The notes beneath the pieces were generated by a model. That model searched no databases, had not been told where the DNA came from, and worked only from the letters and a program-made list of their open reading frames with translations. A DNA stretch of 64,000 bases from Rossellomorea marisflavi (GTDB taxonomy: Bacteria > Bacillota > Bacilli > Bacillales > Bacillaceae_B), in NCBI RefSeq assembly GCF_009806575.1, contig NZ_CP047095.1, positions 4,158,001-4,222,000 on the forward strand. The letters are read 5' to 3'. A program made the translations under genes and the position numbers. Below, piece by piece: positions 42,172-51,677 of this stretch. The first letter of the stretch is position 1, and the number at the start of each line of letters is the position of its first letter.

Positions 42172-45100
42172 GCGAGTACTTTCCTTTCTGTTACCATGAG
42201 TGGTATTTGTAATTTGATTTCCTTGCTATTTTCGACATAGTAGCCGAAGCCCGGTTGAATATCGGGTTCCTTTCGGTCATAGCTGAGCGTATAAAGGGTC
42301 TGCTCGGACTTCTTCATCAACACGATGGCCTGTCTGATCTGCTTCAACTCGGTGGTGAGTGCGTCATACCCTTTGGACAACTCATTATTGCTGCCGCTCA
42401 TGATGATATAAAAGCCCAGGTGGGAGTAATTCTTCATGCATTTGACGATGCGATCCTGCAGTTTGGTATCCACATTCTGAAGGAATCTTCCATACCCGTC
42501 CGCCATGAGATAGATTGGCGGGAATTGGGGAAGGGAGTTTCCGTCGGTGATGGACTGGTTGTATTGTTCTTCCCTTGCAGCGAAGATCTCTTCGGCTTTC
42601 GTCAGCCAAATATCGATATGCTCGCGGTTTTCCATATAAACCACCTTGTCCTCTTTCATCATGTGGATAAGACCCCTGTCGATGGAATCGAAAATGGCCA
42701 GATGCTCCGTATCCTGTTGAAGGATCGTATTGGCCATCACCTTCAAGACGTTCGTCTTTCCTTTTTGGGCTTGTCCGAGGACGAGGCAGTGCTTGGTCTT
42801 CTGGAAATTGACATAGACCGGTTTGACCGTCTCTTCGTTCAAGCCTACAGGCAGCAGTCCCTGTCGCTGGGTTTGGTCTGTATACTGTGTGAAATTGACC
42901 ATGGTCAGTTCTGTTGGAAGCATCGGAACCGGTTCTGGAAGGCTCATACCGGAATATTTCTCCCGCAGGAACTGGACGTCTTCTTTTAACCGGTTCAATT
43001 GTTCATAGTCATCCTTCCCTTCTGAAGGGAGGAAGATCTGGGAGAAGAAGGCTGTGTCCTTTTTGACGATGGCACGGCCCGGAATGGCTTCCGGTTCGAA
43101 GTCGACGCGCCCAACCAGGGTCTGGGTCTCCGTTTGGTCCATCAGATAATGAGCAATCTTCGTCTTCAGGTTATTCATCAATGATTGACGGACGGAGTTC
43201 ACCCGGGTCGCTGTAAGAAGCATATAAACCCCGAGGGATTGGCCGTCCCTCGCCAGCTGATTCATCTGTATTTCAAAGTCCATCATTTCATCTTTGACAA
43301 TGTCATAATTATCGATGGTCACGAAGAGGAGGGGCAGCTTCTCTTCGCTGACCGTGTTGTACATCTTGATGGAGCTTACCTCTTTTTGCTGGAATAACCG
43401 TTTCCTGTTGGCCATTTCTTCATCCAGGATCGACACGAATTTTTCAATCTTCCTCTCCTGATCAATGAGGAAGTAATCGGCCGTGTGAGGAAGCTGTTTC
43501 AATGGGAGAAGCCCCCCATTGCCGAAGTCGAGGAGATAATAGTGAACCTCTTCTGGCGTTAAGCTCCTGGCCATCCCCATGAGGAGCGTGATGGCCGTTT
43601 GCGTCTTCCCGTAGCCTGATGATCCGAAGATGCCGACATTGCCGTCCTCGACCACTGTATACCAGTAAGGCGATTGACTTTGTTTCTCCGGCTCATCGAT
43701 CGTTGCCAGGAAGACCTGGTTTTCTTTAGGCGAGGTCTCCCTCGGCAAGTACAATCGATCAGCCAATGGCGGCAGCCAAGGGCTCTGGAGTTTCTCGATA
43801 TTCATCGCTGACTGCATCTCTTCGATGCGATCCACGACGGCGTCGATCTCTGATTGCACATCTTTTTGACCACCCGGGCTGGATGACACTTCGGATAGAG
43901 GAATGAGGCCAAGGTCGGTCACGATGGCCACCTCATCTTCCGCTTCATAGGAATCCTCCTGATACGGTGCACCGCTCCATGCCGATTGGAATAGATCGTA
44001 TACTTCATTATTTCCGACTTGGAGATAACCACGGCCCGTCACGGTAATGGCAGCTGCATCGGAATTTTTAAGGATTTCTCGACTATCTTCCGAGTTCTGT
44101 ACTTTCAATGCCACCCTGAACCGGGCATTACTCCAGATCTGATTATCGATGACCCCTCCAGGCTTTTGAGTCGCCAGGATCAGGTGGACACCGAGGCTCC
44201 GCCCGATACGGGCAGCGGAGACAAGCTCCTTGATGAAGTCAGGTTCTTCGCTTTTCAACTCTGCAAACTCATCGGAAATGAGGAAGAGATGCGGAAGCGG
44301 CACTTCGGTTTTTCCTTGCTTATATAAACGGGTGTAATCATTGATATGATTGACTTCATATCGGTCGAACAGGCGCTGGCGCCGCTTCAGTTCACTTTTG
44401 ATGGAAGCAAGGGCGCGGTTACTGAAGTTCTTGCTCCCTTCGATATTGGTGATGGTCCCCAACAAATGCGGAATATCCTTGAACGGCTGCGCCATTCCCC
44501 CACCCTTATAGTCGATGAGCAGGAAGGCCACCTCATGTGGATGGAAATGGACCGCGAGTGAAAGGATATAAGTTTGCAGGAACTCACTTTTCCCTGATCC
44601 CGTGGTACCTGCAAGGAGTCCATGGGGGCCATGTGCCTTTTCGTGAAGGTTCAACTCCACGAGGTCTTCCTTTCCTTTCAGTCCCACCGGTACGGCGAGG
44701 GACTTGGCCGATTCCCTCGTCAGCCAGTTTTCCTTGATCGGAAGCTGCTGAACGTCGTTCGTTCCGAGCATCCCCAGGAACGACACACTTGTCGGGATTG
44801 AATTGGTCATCCCGATCTGATGGTTCAGTGTCCTTAGCATGCGGGCATAACGCTCATTGCCTTCCCGGTCGTAAGCATCCAATTTGAACGGGATCTTGAC
44901 CGCTTTCTTCTTCTGAATCAAGATATCCCCCTGCTGATCATTGATGTACCGGACAAGGGTATGGATATTTTCCGACAGGCTCTCCTTTGCTTCCGCCGCG
45001 AAAATGACGGACATCCCGAGATGGGCATACTCCCCTTCAAGATACTGAAGGATTACGTGGTCGGAGATCAGCTGATGGTTCGTGACGATGAACACATAGT

Positions 45101-46622
45101 GGGGTGAATAGATCACCTTTTCCTTTGCATCATCGTCTATATCCCTTTCCCTCAACACTTCATAGATGGAAGACAGAATCTGATCGCGGGTCTTTTCGTT
45201 ATAAATGAAGCCTTTGGCATAGGATTGCGGGAGTTGGAAATGGGGCAGATATTTCATCCATTCCCACTCGCCGTATTCTTCTTCGTCAAAAATGAACACG
45301 AAGCGAAGATCATGATAGCTGTGGAAAAAGGCAAGCTGTCCGACCATCTGATGAATTTCGTTCTTGTAGACGGCTTCCTTCCCGATCAAGCCGATTGCCC
45401 CTAGGCTCAGTTCTGCTTTGACGGGCAGATGGTCGATCTCACTATAGACTTCTTTCATTTTTTGAGATTGCTCCAATAGATCATCCATTTCCCGGTTGGC
45501 CATATCGCTTGAGCTCAACGAAATAGTGTAACTTGCGGGAACCTTCCCTGTCCCAAGGCGGAACTCAAGGAAGTCGGGGCTGTCAAGGGTCCTTTCCCAC
45601 AAACGGTCAGAGAGCTCTTCCGTCAGGTACTTGATCCGTTCATACGACGGATAATGGAACTGGAGCACATCGGTCTGCTTCTCGGCGAGGTCCTGGAGCT
45701 CCTGCCGTTTATTTTTCAAATAGCTCGTATATACGCGCTCCCGCTTTTCTTTCGCCTTTTTCCTTGTTGATTTATCCTTGAAGAACTGAACGGTGGACGT
45801 AATCAACGTCGTGGTGAACATGACAAGCGAGATGATGATGAAGATCCCCCTTGGAATCACAAGGGCAATGAAGCCCATTACAACAAGCATGACAAGCGGC
45901 GGCAGGATGATGATCCACAAGCTGCGTCCAGAGTCATCAGATTCCTGGCTTGGGAACGACAGCTGCACTTTTTCTTCGGGAAGGTCATAGACCATCCGGG
46001 GCGTCCGACGATAATTCGGATACTTCTTCTTCATCTCGGACAACGGCCGACGGGACTCGGGCAGATCAATCCCCATCTCCCCTACTCCATGGATAGAGAT
46101 CAGATCATCCTCCAACAAGGAGATGGTCACATAGGGGGTGAAGATCATATCTCCCGTGCGGATCTCCGTTTTTTTTCTGATCCGCTCCCCGTTCAAATAA
46201 AACGATCCGGAGTCTGGATGCAGCACCCATCGTCCGTTCTCCCCCCTGTACCATTCTCCCGATACTCCCTCATGATGGGGGATAGCGATATGCACACCCT
46301 TCCGAGAACCTATGAACATCTCTTCCAAATGACCGATGAAGTACACATTGTCTTCTTCCGCAAGCGGGGCTATGAGAATGGAAAGTTTCTCACTGCCAGC
46401 CTGGCACGTCCATTCCTTTCCGGGCTTGATCTCTTCTTCCAAATCTCCTTTGATCCGGAACGATGAACCGAGCTTTTCAATAGACAGCGTTTGCCATTCG
46501 GTAGGGAGGGAAGGAAGGGTCACCGAATCCGTGAGATCGCGCCCGATCGTTACCGTTTCCCTGTCCGTATTGATTCTGTAGTACTGGTACTGTTCCTTAT
46601 ATAAAATCCACAGGGCATACAT
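42168..46622 (-). CDS. essC: Type VII secretion FtsK/SpoIIIE ATPase EssC (YukB-like)
   Basis: A 1484-residue ATPase, close to the size of B. subtilis YukBA. The N-terminus is an FHA-like pair (residues 1-200), followed by two membrane helices at about 230-270. Three P-loop domains follow: GTTGSGKSEF near residue 672, GSSGYGKTQT near 1002 and GQAQKGKTNV near 1286. The first is the catalytically typical one. It forms the motor and channel platform of the system. It is transcribed between essB and esaA. Confidence 0.95.
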   Translation of the reverse strand: MYALWILYKEQYQYYRINTDRETVTIGRDLTDSVTLPSLPTEWQTLSIEKLGSSFRIKGDLEEEIKPGKEWTCQAGSEKLSILIAPLAEEDNVYFIGHLEEMFIGSRKGVHIAIPHHEGVSGEWYRGENGRWVLHPDSGSFYLNGERIRKKTEIRTGDMIFTPYVTISLLEDDLISIHGVGEMGIDLPESRRPLSEMKKKYPNYRRTPRMVYDLPEEKVQLSFPSQESDDSGRSLWIIILPPLVMLVVMGFIALVIPRGIFIIISLVMFTTTLITSTVQFFKDKSTRKKAKEKRERVYTSYLKNKRQELQDLAEKQTDVLQFHYPSYERIKYLTEELSDRLWERTLDSPDFLEFRLGTGKVPASYTISLSSSDMANREMDDLLEQSQKMKEVYSEIDHLPVKAELSLGAIGLIGKEAVYKNEIHQMVGQLAFFHSYHDLRFVFIFDEEEYGEWEWMKYLPHFQLPQSYAKGFIYNEKTRDQILSSIYEVLRERDIDDDAKEKVIYSPHYVFIVTNHQLISDHVILQYLEGEYAHLGMSVIFAAEAKESLSENIHTLVRYINDQQGDILIQKKKAVKIPFKLDAYDREGNERYARMLRTLNHQIGMTNSIPTSVSFLGMLGTNDVQQLPIKENWLTRESAKSLAVPVGLKGKEDLVELNLHEKAHGPHGLLAGTTGSGKSEFLQTYILSLAVHFHPHEVAFLLIDYKGGGMAQPFKDIPHLLGTITNIEGSKNFSNRALASIKSELKRRQRLFDRYEVNHINDYTRLYKQGKTEVPLPHLFLISDEFAELKSEEPDFIKELVSAARIGRSLGVHLILATQKPGGVIDNQIWSNARFRVALKVQNSEDSREILKNSDAAAITVTGRGYLQVGNNEVYDLFQSAWSGAPYQEDSYEAEDEVAIVTDLGLIPLSEVSSSPGGQKDVQSEIDAVVDRIEEMQSAMNIEKLQSPWLPPLADRLYLPRETSPKENQVFLATIDEPEKQSQSPYWYTVVEDGNVGIFGSSGYGKTQTAITLLMGMARSLTPEEVHYYLLDFGNGGLLPLKQLPHTADYFLIDQERKIEKFVSILDEEMANRKRLFQQKEVSSIKMYNTVSEEKLPLLFVTIDNYDIVKDEMMDFEIQMNQLARDGQSLGVYMLLTATRVNSVRQSLMNNLKTKIAHYLMDQTETQTLVGRVDFEPEAIPGRAIVKKDTAFFSQIFLPSEGKDDYEQLNRLKEDVQFLREKYSGMSLPEPVPMLPTELTMVNFTQYTDQTQRQGLLPVGLNEETVKPVYVNFQKTKHCLVLGQAQKGKTNVLKVMANTILQQDTEHLAIFDSIDRGLIHMMKEDKVVYMENREHIDIWLTKAEEIFAAREEQYNQSITDGNSLPQFPPIYLMADGYGRFLQNVDTKLQDRIVKCMKNYSHLGFYIIMSGSNNELSKGYDALTTELKQIRQAIVLMKKSEQTLYTLSYDRKEPDIQPGFGYYVENSKEIKLQIPLMVTERKVLA

Positions 46623-46634
46623 TCAATCACCCAC

Positions 46635-47963
46635 TCAGTCTGTTTTTTTATCATCTTTCTTCTGCTGATCTTTTTTCTGGTCTTCTTTTTTCTGATCGTC
46701 AGCTTTAGGGGCCTCTTTTTCTTTCTGTTCGGCATCCTGTTCTTCTTGAGGAGCAGCATCTGCTTCCTTCGCCTGCTCTTCCTCAGCCGCTTTTTCTTCC
46801 TCAAGTTTCTTCATTTCTTCTTCGTACTCATTGATTTCACTTTCAATATCGTTCAGCTTTTGCTGTCTTTCTTCACTGTCCAGCTCGCTATCGGACTTCA
46901 CCTGTTCGCGATACTTAAGCAGGCCAAACAGGATCAGATCCCGGTCTTCGAGGAAACGGGCTGTATCAAGGGCTTCCTTCGCCTTTCCGCGTCCGATGTT
47001 GATCCAGTACTCGTAGTACATGGGGTCGGACTGCAGGGAAATCGTATTCCTGACGTTCTCCTTCTGATCCTCTGACAGGGACTCATTCACAATATAGGAG
47101 AGGGCCAGCTGATACTGGGCAACCTTTGGAATATCGTCGATGTCATAAGGCTCCAATTCAGTGACGACATCACTGTATTTATTCAATAAGAAATTTTCCT
47201 GAGCGGAAACAATGCTCTCCTGCTTCGGGTTGATGAAGAAGAATGAATAGATTGAATAGATGATGGCTGGAACCAATAGTATGGATACACCCAGCAGGAT
47301 ATAGCGGTTGGTCTTCCATTTCTTTTTACTGATGGACATATAGGATGCAGCCACTTCCTTCGCGTCGAAGATACTCTTATTCAGTACATCTTCGAGTTCT
47401 TCGAAGGTGGCCGTTTCCATGATGGCCCGTGTCACTTCGGAAAGTTTGATCGTTTCACTGAATTTGATATAGTCATCGAACGAGAGCTTCGGATCGGCTA
47501 TGAAAGCAGCCATTGCCTTCGTTTCCCTGAACAGGGCCTCTCCGTCCTTTTCATATGGAGGAAGGCTCTCTTTCACTCCGTAGTGCAGGAAGTGAGGGCT
47601 TAATCCCTGGTCGAATACAATATTCCCGGGGCTTACTACTAAATGAATCCTTGAGAGTCGGTGCTGCTGCACCCTATGGACAAGTTGGAGTGCCGTTATC
47701 AGCCTTTCCTTCTCACCGATATTCAGCTTTTCAGAGGGAATATATGAGGCAGGGATGGTGTGGGAAATGCTCAGTTCATCATTTTCCATCCTGATTTCCT
47801 TTTGAATGGTCGGATCCAGGTCTTTAAGGAACATGATTTCTCTGACATGGTCCAATTTAATCTTTTCATTCTGAAACACGAACGTGATGACGTCTTCAGT
47901 CCGGTTCACAACAATATCAAGCTTTTCTTCTAGGTACGTCCGTTTCGTTTCGGCCATGGTCAT
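46635..47963 (-). CDS. essB: Type VII secretion protein EssB (YukC-like)
   Basis: A 442-residue membrane protein. A pseudokinase-like N-terminal domain (residues 1-215) is followed by a membrane helix near residue 225 (ILLGVSILLVPAIIYSIYSF), then a helical extracytoplasmic domain. The last 60 residues are Lys/Glu/Gln/Asp-rich and low complexity. EssB/YukC bridges the WXG100 secretion machine in the membrane. It lies between yukD and essC. Confidence 0.92.
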   Translation of the reverse strand: MTMAETKRTYLEEKLDIVVNRTEDVITFVFQNEKIKLDHVREIMFLKDLDPTIQKEIRMENDELSISHTIPASYIPSEKLNIGEKERLITALQLVHRVQQHRLSRIHLVVSPGNIVFDQGLSPHFLHYGVKESLPPYEKDGEALFRETKAMAAFIADPKLSFDDYIKFSETIKLSEVTRAIMETATFEELEDVLNKSIFDAKEVAASYMSISKKKWKTNRYILLGVSILLVPAIIYSIYSFFFINPKQESIVSAQENFLLNKYSDVVTELEPYDIDDIPKVAQYQLALSYIVNESLSEDQKENVRNTISLQSDPMYYEYWINIGRGKAKEALDTARFLEDRDLILFGLLKYREQVKSDSELDSEERQQKLNDIESEINEYEEEMKKLEEEKAAEEEQAKEADAAPQEEQDAEQKEKEAPKADDQKKEDQKKDQQKKDDKKTD

Positions 47964-47972
47964 TGTTCTCCT

Positions 47973-48215
47973 TTATAAAATTTCAACCCGGTCACCCGAG
48001 AGAATCTCGGCCTCATTCAGGCGGGCGTTTCCTGAAATGACCCGGTCCTTATTGGCGATCCTGATCCAGTACCCTTCCCTCGGTTCCGAGGTGAGCTTTT
48101 GGGACTGCCATACGAGGTCGATGAGTTTCTTGACCGTATGGTAATTGGATAGACGAAGGTCAATGACCTTCCCCTTCTGATATCGATTGAGATCGACGGT
48201 GATTTCTATGTACAT
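47973..48215 (-). CDS. esaB: Type VII secretion ubiquitin-like protein EsaB/YukD
   Basis: An 80-residue protein of the YukD family, with a ubiquitin-like beta-grasp fold (VDLNRYQKGKVIDLRLSNYHT, SREGYWIRIANKDRVISG-like strands). It lacks the C-terminal diglycine, so conjugation is not expected. It lies between esxA and essB, with a hairpin upstream of its start. B. subtilis YukD is essential for secretion. Confidence 0.9.
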   Translation of the reverse strand: MYIEITVDLNRYQKGKVIDLRLSNYHTVKKLIDLVWQSQKLTSEPREGYWIRIANKDRVISGNARLNEAEILSGDRVEIL

Positions 48216-48235
48216 CGTTCATTCACCTCATAAAG

Positions 48236-48266
48236 AAGGAGCGCTTCATCACGTTAAGCGCTCCTT
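48236..48266 (-). promoter_or_regulatory. Stem-loop between esxA and yukD
   Basis: A perfect 11-bp inverted repeat, AAGGAGCGCTT (48236-48246) and AAGCGCTCCTT (48256-48266), with a 9-nt loop. It lies in the intergenic gap after esxA. The T stretch is weak, so it is more likely a partial terminator or mRNA stabiliser that keeps EsxA in excess over the machine parts. Confidence 0.65.
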
Positions 48267-48289
48267 GATTGAAATGTCGTCGGAAATGA

Positions 48290-48583
48290 TTATCCACGAA
48301 TTTGGCTGGCGATTTGATTGTCTGCATCCTCGATGGCTCTTGCAGTATTTTTAAGTTGTAGTGAGATATCTCCTAGCAACTCTTGCATTTCAACGAAGGA
48401 CGGACGGAGGCGCTCATATTGATCGCTGAAGGCACGGCTTGATTCACCTTCCCACATTGATTCAAGTTCACGGATCATTCCATCAAGATCGCCGATTTGG
48501 CTTTCGAGTTTACCTTTTTCGTTTGAATAACGGCCTGACATACCATCCAATTCTGCTGGGGTTACGCGAATTCTTCCTGACAT
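48290..48583 (-). CDS. esxA: WXG100 protein EsxA (YukE-like)
   Basis: A 97-residue WXG100 substrate. The hallmark W44-E-G46 turn (MWEGESSRAF) lies between two amphipathic helices, in a protein of almost exactly 100 residues. It is the first gene of the operon and should be secreted as a dimer by EssC. A strong AGAGGAAA site precedes the ATG. Confidence 0.95.
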   Translation of the reverse strand: MSGRIRVTPAELDGMSGRYSNEKGKLESQIGDLDGMIRELESMWEGESSRAFSDQYERLRPSFVEMQELLGDISLQLKNTARAIEDADNQIASQIRG

Positions 48584-48790
48584 GTAATTTCCTCTCCCTT
48601 ATAACGTTTTTAGTTGGTAATCATCTATATAAAGTCTGAATACCCATAACAAAGAATAGATTCCTTTTACTGACAACTTCATCTAACATACTATTACAAT
48701 CTTACATAAAAACACAGATTTTACTCCCAAAAGGAAACTTTATAACTATTAAAATCTCAGGTTCTTTAGGAATAATGTAATGTCATGCTT

Positions 48791-48835
48791 TGTCGATTAG
48801 GTCTTTCCGACCTGTCGAAACGACAGATATCGACA
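48791..48835. promoter_or_regulatory. Cluster of Spo0A-box-like sequences upstream of esxA
   Basis: TGTCGAT at 48791-48797, TGTCGAA at 48813-48819 and, on the reverse strand, TGTCGAT at 48835-48829 all match or nearly match the Spo0A consensus TGNCGAA. They lie in the 540-nt gap between esxA and the response-regulator gene. Function for either promoter is inferred. No gene is seen in the rest of the gap. Confidence 0.4.
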
Positions 48836-49123
48836 CACCCCTTTTCAGACATCGGGATACGCTGACACACTCAGGCTGATACGGTTACAAGTACTTACTA
48901 TATATCCTGATATTTACTTTTATAAACCGAAATTTTCAGAAATTGTTAAACTTTTTGGTTCTAAGGGTGGGGGACCAATTCCTGCAGAGGGATTAAAATC
49001 CTTCTCCCAACACGCAATCACTTCCATTCAGTCAAAAGGAAACACATAAGAATGGCCGATATTTCTGGTAAAACCTTTCATTATTCGGTAAAATTTTTTA
49101 AAAACAGTATTGTGGTGGTTTAG

Positions 49124-49813
49124 TTGTTTACATTGCTTTTGATCGAAGATGATACAAGTTTATTCAATGAGATTCGTGACCGGTTGACCCAATGGTCGTA
49201 TGAGGTCCACGGTGTGAAGGATTTCAGTCTGGTAATGGAGGAGTTCGCAGCGGTTCAGCCTGACCTGGTGATCATTGATATCCAGCTGCCGAAGTTCGAC
49301 GGTTTTCACTGGTGCCGGATGATCCGCTCCCACTCCAATGTGCCGATCCTCTTCCTCTCTTCCCGGGACCACCCGATGGATATGGTGATGTCGATGCAGC
49401 TAGGGGCCGATGACTTCATCCAGAAGCCTTTCCACTTTGACGTGCTGGTGGCAAAGGTGCAGGCAACGCTCCGGCGGGTCTACAACTATAATGCCGAGGT
49501 CGTCAATCTGAAGACCTGGTGCGGGGCAAAGGTTGATTATGAGCGGAATACCGTGGACAACGATGAAGGGAACATCGAGCTGACAAAGAATGAAATGTTC
49601 ATCCTGAAGCTCCTGATCGAGCATAAAAACCGGATCGTCACCCGTGATGAGCTGATCAACAAGCTGTGGGACGACAAACGGTTCATCAGTGACAATACCC
49701 TCACGGTGAATGTGAATCGCCTGCGTAAACGCCTGGACGAGATCGGCCTGGGGCAAAACATCCTCACCAAGGTGGGACAGGGGTATATGGCCGTTGAAGG
49801 AGATCCTTCATGA
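49124..49813 (+). CDS. bceR: BceR-like response regulator (OmpR family)
   Basis: A 229-residue regulator. The receiver domain has phospho-acceptor Asp52 (LVIIDIQLPKF) and the acidic pair E8/D9, and the winged-helix domain covers about 130-225 (ITRDELINKLWDD, TLTVNVNRLRKRL). The start is TTG with a weak GTGGTGG site. Gene order with a small histidine kinase and an ABC pair makes BceR-type function highly likely; the target is probably the palindrome upstream of the ABC genes. Confidence 0.9.
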   Translation: MFTLLLIEDDTSLFNEIRDRLTQWSYEVHGVKDFSLVMEEFAAVQPDLVIIDIQLPKFDGFHWCRMIRSHSNVPILFLSSRDHPMDMVMSMQLGADDFIQKPFHFDVLVAKVQATLRRVYNYNAEVVNLKTWCGAKVDYERNTVDNDEGNIELTKNEMFILKLLIEHKNRIVTRDELINKLWDDKRFISDNTLTVNVNRLRKRLDEIGLGQNILTKVGQGYMAVEGDPS

Positions 49814-50811
49814 TCCGGGCATTTATGTGGGAGAGGAAAAGCTGGATCCTCATGTTTATCTTCCTCCAGCTTTTCTATCTCGGAATTGCCTTCCTCGATG
49901 CAGCCATACCGGTAGCCTCCATTCTTTATATCTCCTTCCTGTCCTCTCTTTTCTTCCTCGGATTCCTTTCCTTCCGCTATCAGAGGGAGACCCGTTTTTA
50001 TAAGGGCTTGGAAGAATGGAGCCGGAATTTCACGATCAGCGGGGTCCCGGAACCGGATTCTCCTTTTGAGGATATCCTCTACAACATCCTCACCGAACAA
50101 GGGCAGAGCCTGAAAGAGGCCGCTTCGGAAAACCGGATGCGTCTCGATCAGGAGAAGGATGACCTTCTCGCCTGGATCCATGAGGTCAAGACGCCTCTTA
50201 CAGCGATGCATCTCATCATGGAACGCATGGAGAATGATTCTCTCAAGGCCCCTTTGAAATATGAATGGTTGAGGATTCACCTGCTTCTTGACCAGCAGCT
50301 TCATCAGAAGCGTATGGATATCATGGAGAATGACCTTTATATTGAGAAGATCGATGTAGAAGACCTTCTCTATCAGGAAATCAAGACGCTGCAGTCTTGG
50401 TGCATCCAGAAAGGGATCGGTTTCGATATCGACCTTGCCTCCACCGAAGTGCTGAGCGACTCAAAGTGGCTTTCGTTCGTATTCAGGCAGATCCTCACCA
50501 ACGCCGTCAAATACAGTGAAGCAACAGACATCGAGATCACCGGCACTGCCGGGGATCAGATGACCTTGTCTATCAGGGACAAAGGCAGAGGGATCGAGCC
50601 TCAAGATCTGCCCCGGATTTTCGATAAAGGGTTCACATCGACTGTCCACCATAACCATGCCGCCTCCACCGGCATGGGGCTTTACCTGACCAAGGCTATC
50701 ACCGATTCCCTCCTCATCAGAATCGAAGTCGATTCCACTCCCGGTGAAGGATCGACCTTTACCCTGATCTTCCCGGACCGCAATGAAATTCACCAGGTGA
50801 TGGGCATGTGA
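49810..50811 (+). CDS. bceS: BceS-like sensor histidine kinase (intramembrane-sensing)
   Basis: A 333-residue kinase with two close N-terminal membrane helices (residues 12-55) and almost no extracytoplasmic loop. This is typical of intramembrane-sensing kinases that read the BceAB transporter. The H box is LLAWIHEVKTPL (His124), the N box TNAVKYSE and the G box DKGRGIEP...GMGLYLTK. Its start overlaps the bceR stop (ATGA). Its stop codon lies inside the operator palindrome. Confidence 0.92.
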   Translation: MIRAFMWERKSWILMFIFLQLFYLGIAFLDAAIPVASILYISFLSSLFFLGFLSFRYQRETRFYKGLEEWSRNFTISGVPEPDSPFEDILYNILTEQGQSLKEAASENRMRLDQEKDDLLAWIHEVKTPLTAMHLIMERMENDSLKAPLKYEWLRIHLLLDQQLHQKRMDIMENDLYIEKIDVEDLLYQEIKTLQSWCIQKGIGFDIDLASTEVLSDSKWLSFVFRQILTNAVKYSEATDIEITGTAGDQMTLSIRDKGRGIEPQDLPRIFDKGFTSTVHHNHAASTGMGLYLTKAITDSLLIRIEVDSTPGEGSTFTLIFPDRNEIHQVMGM

Positions 50812-50827
50812 CAACATTGTCACATGC
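50804..50827. promoter_or_regulatory. 24-bp perfect palindrome, likely BceR operator before bceAB
   Basis: Half-sites ATGTGACAA and TTGTCACAT meet with CA in the centre, extended by GC on each side. TGACA-N4-TGTCA fits the TnACA-N4-TGTnA motif of BceR-type regulators. It overlaps the bceS stop codon, and its centre is about 63 bp upstream of the TATAAT box (50876-50881) of the ABC genes. Confidence 0.75.
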
Positions 50828-50875
50828 TTTTCTATTTTGTTCGCTGAATGAAAGGAAACGGGACTCCATGCTTCC

Positions 50876-50881
50876 TATAAT
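50876..50881 (+). promoter_or_regulatory. -10 box of the bceAB promoter
   Basis: A perfect TATAAT lies 35 nt before the bceA start, without a good -35 hexamer at 16-18 nt. This fits an activator-dependent promoter driven from the palindrome upstream. Confidence 0.5.
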
Positions 50882-50915
50882 GAAACTATCAACCAACGCA
50901 AAGGAGTTTTGACTA

Positions 50916-51677
50916 ATGAGCATACTGGAAGCCGTCAAATTGCATAAAAGCTATGGGAACAAATTCAATAAACAAGAGGTTTTGAAGGGAATCGATCTCA
51001 CGATTGAGAAAGGGGAATTCGTGAGTATCATGGGAGCATCGGGGTCAGGTAAGACGACGCTGTTGAACGTACTGTCCTCCATCGATAAAGTAACTGAAGG
51101 CTCCATTAAGATCGAAGGCAACGAAATGACCCGCATGAAGGAAAAGCAGCTGGCCGAGTTCCGCAAGAATCACTTGGGCTTCATCTTCCAGGACTATAAT
51201 CTTCTCGATACCTTGACCGTAAAGGAAAACATCATGCTTCCCCTCTCCATCACCAAGACGCCAAGGAAGGTGGCCGATCAAAAATTCACTGCTCTCGCCT
51301 CACAGCTTGGGATCAATGAACTGAAAAATAAGTATCCGAATCAGATTTCCGGTGGGCAGAAACAGCGAACATCGGCAGCGCGCGCCTTCATCCATGACCC
51401 GAGCATCATCTTCGCCGATGAGCCGACAGGTGCCCTGGATTCCAAATCGGCATCCGATCTCTTGAACAAGCTGAGCGACCTGAATGAAAAGCTGAAGTCG
51501 ACCATCGTTATGGTCACCCATGATCCGGTAGCCGCAAGCTACTGCAGCCGGGTGATCTTCATCAAAGACGGGCAGATCTATACCCAGTTGAATAAAGGCC
51601 ATCAGGAGCGACAAGCCTTCTTCCAGGACATCATGAAGACCCAGGGCCTCCTGAGCGGGGTACAGCATGAACGTTAA
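50916..51677 (+). CDS. bceA: BceA-like ABC transporter ATP-binding protein
   Basis: A 253-residue ATPase: Walker [11 protein letters not shown] (about 39-48), signature [14 protein letters not shown], Walker [14 protein letters not shown]. It powers the BceB permease in detoxifying cell-wall-active peptide antibiotics, probably by freeing lipid II-cycle targets. The stop overlaps bceB by 11 nt, so the two are translated together. ATG follows AAAGGAG. Confidence 0.95.
   Translation: MSILEAVKLHKSYGNKFNKQEVLKGIDLTIEKGEFVSIMGASGSGKTTLLNVLSSIDKVTEGSIKIEGNEMTRMKEKQLAEFRKNHLGFIFQDYNLLDTLTVKENIMLPLSITKTPRKVADQKFTALASQLGINELKNKYPNQISGGQKQRTSAARAFIHDPSIIFADEPTGALDSKSASDLLNKLSDLNEKLKSTIVMVTHDPVAASYCSRVIFIKDGQIYTQLNKGHQERQAFFQDIMKTQGLLSGVQHER

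Noticed and set aside
49537-50304. 255-codon frame on the minus strand
   Set aside because: Antisense to bceR and bceS, both strongly supported.
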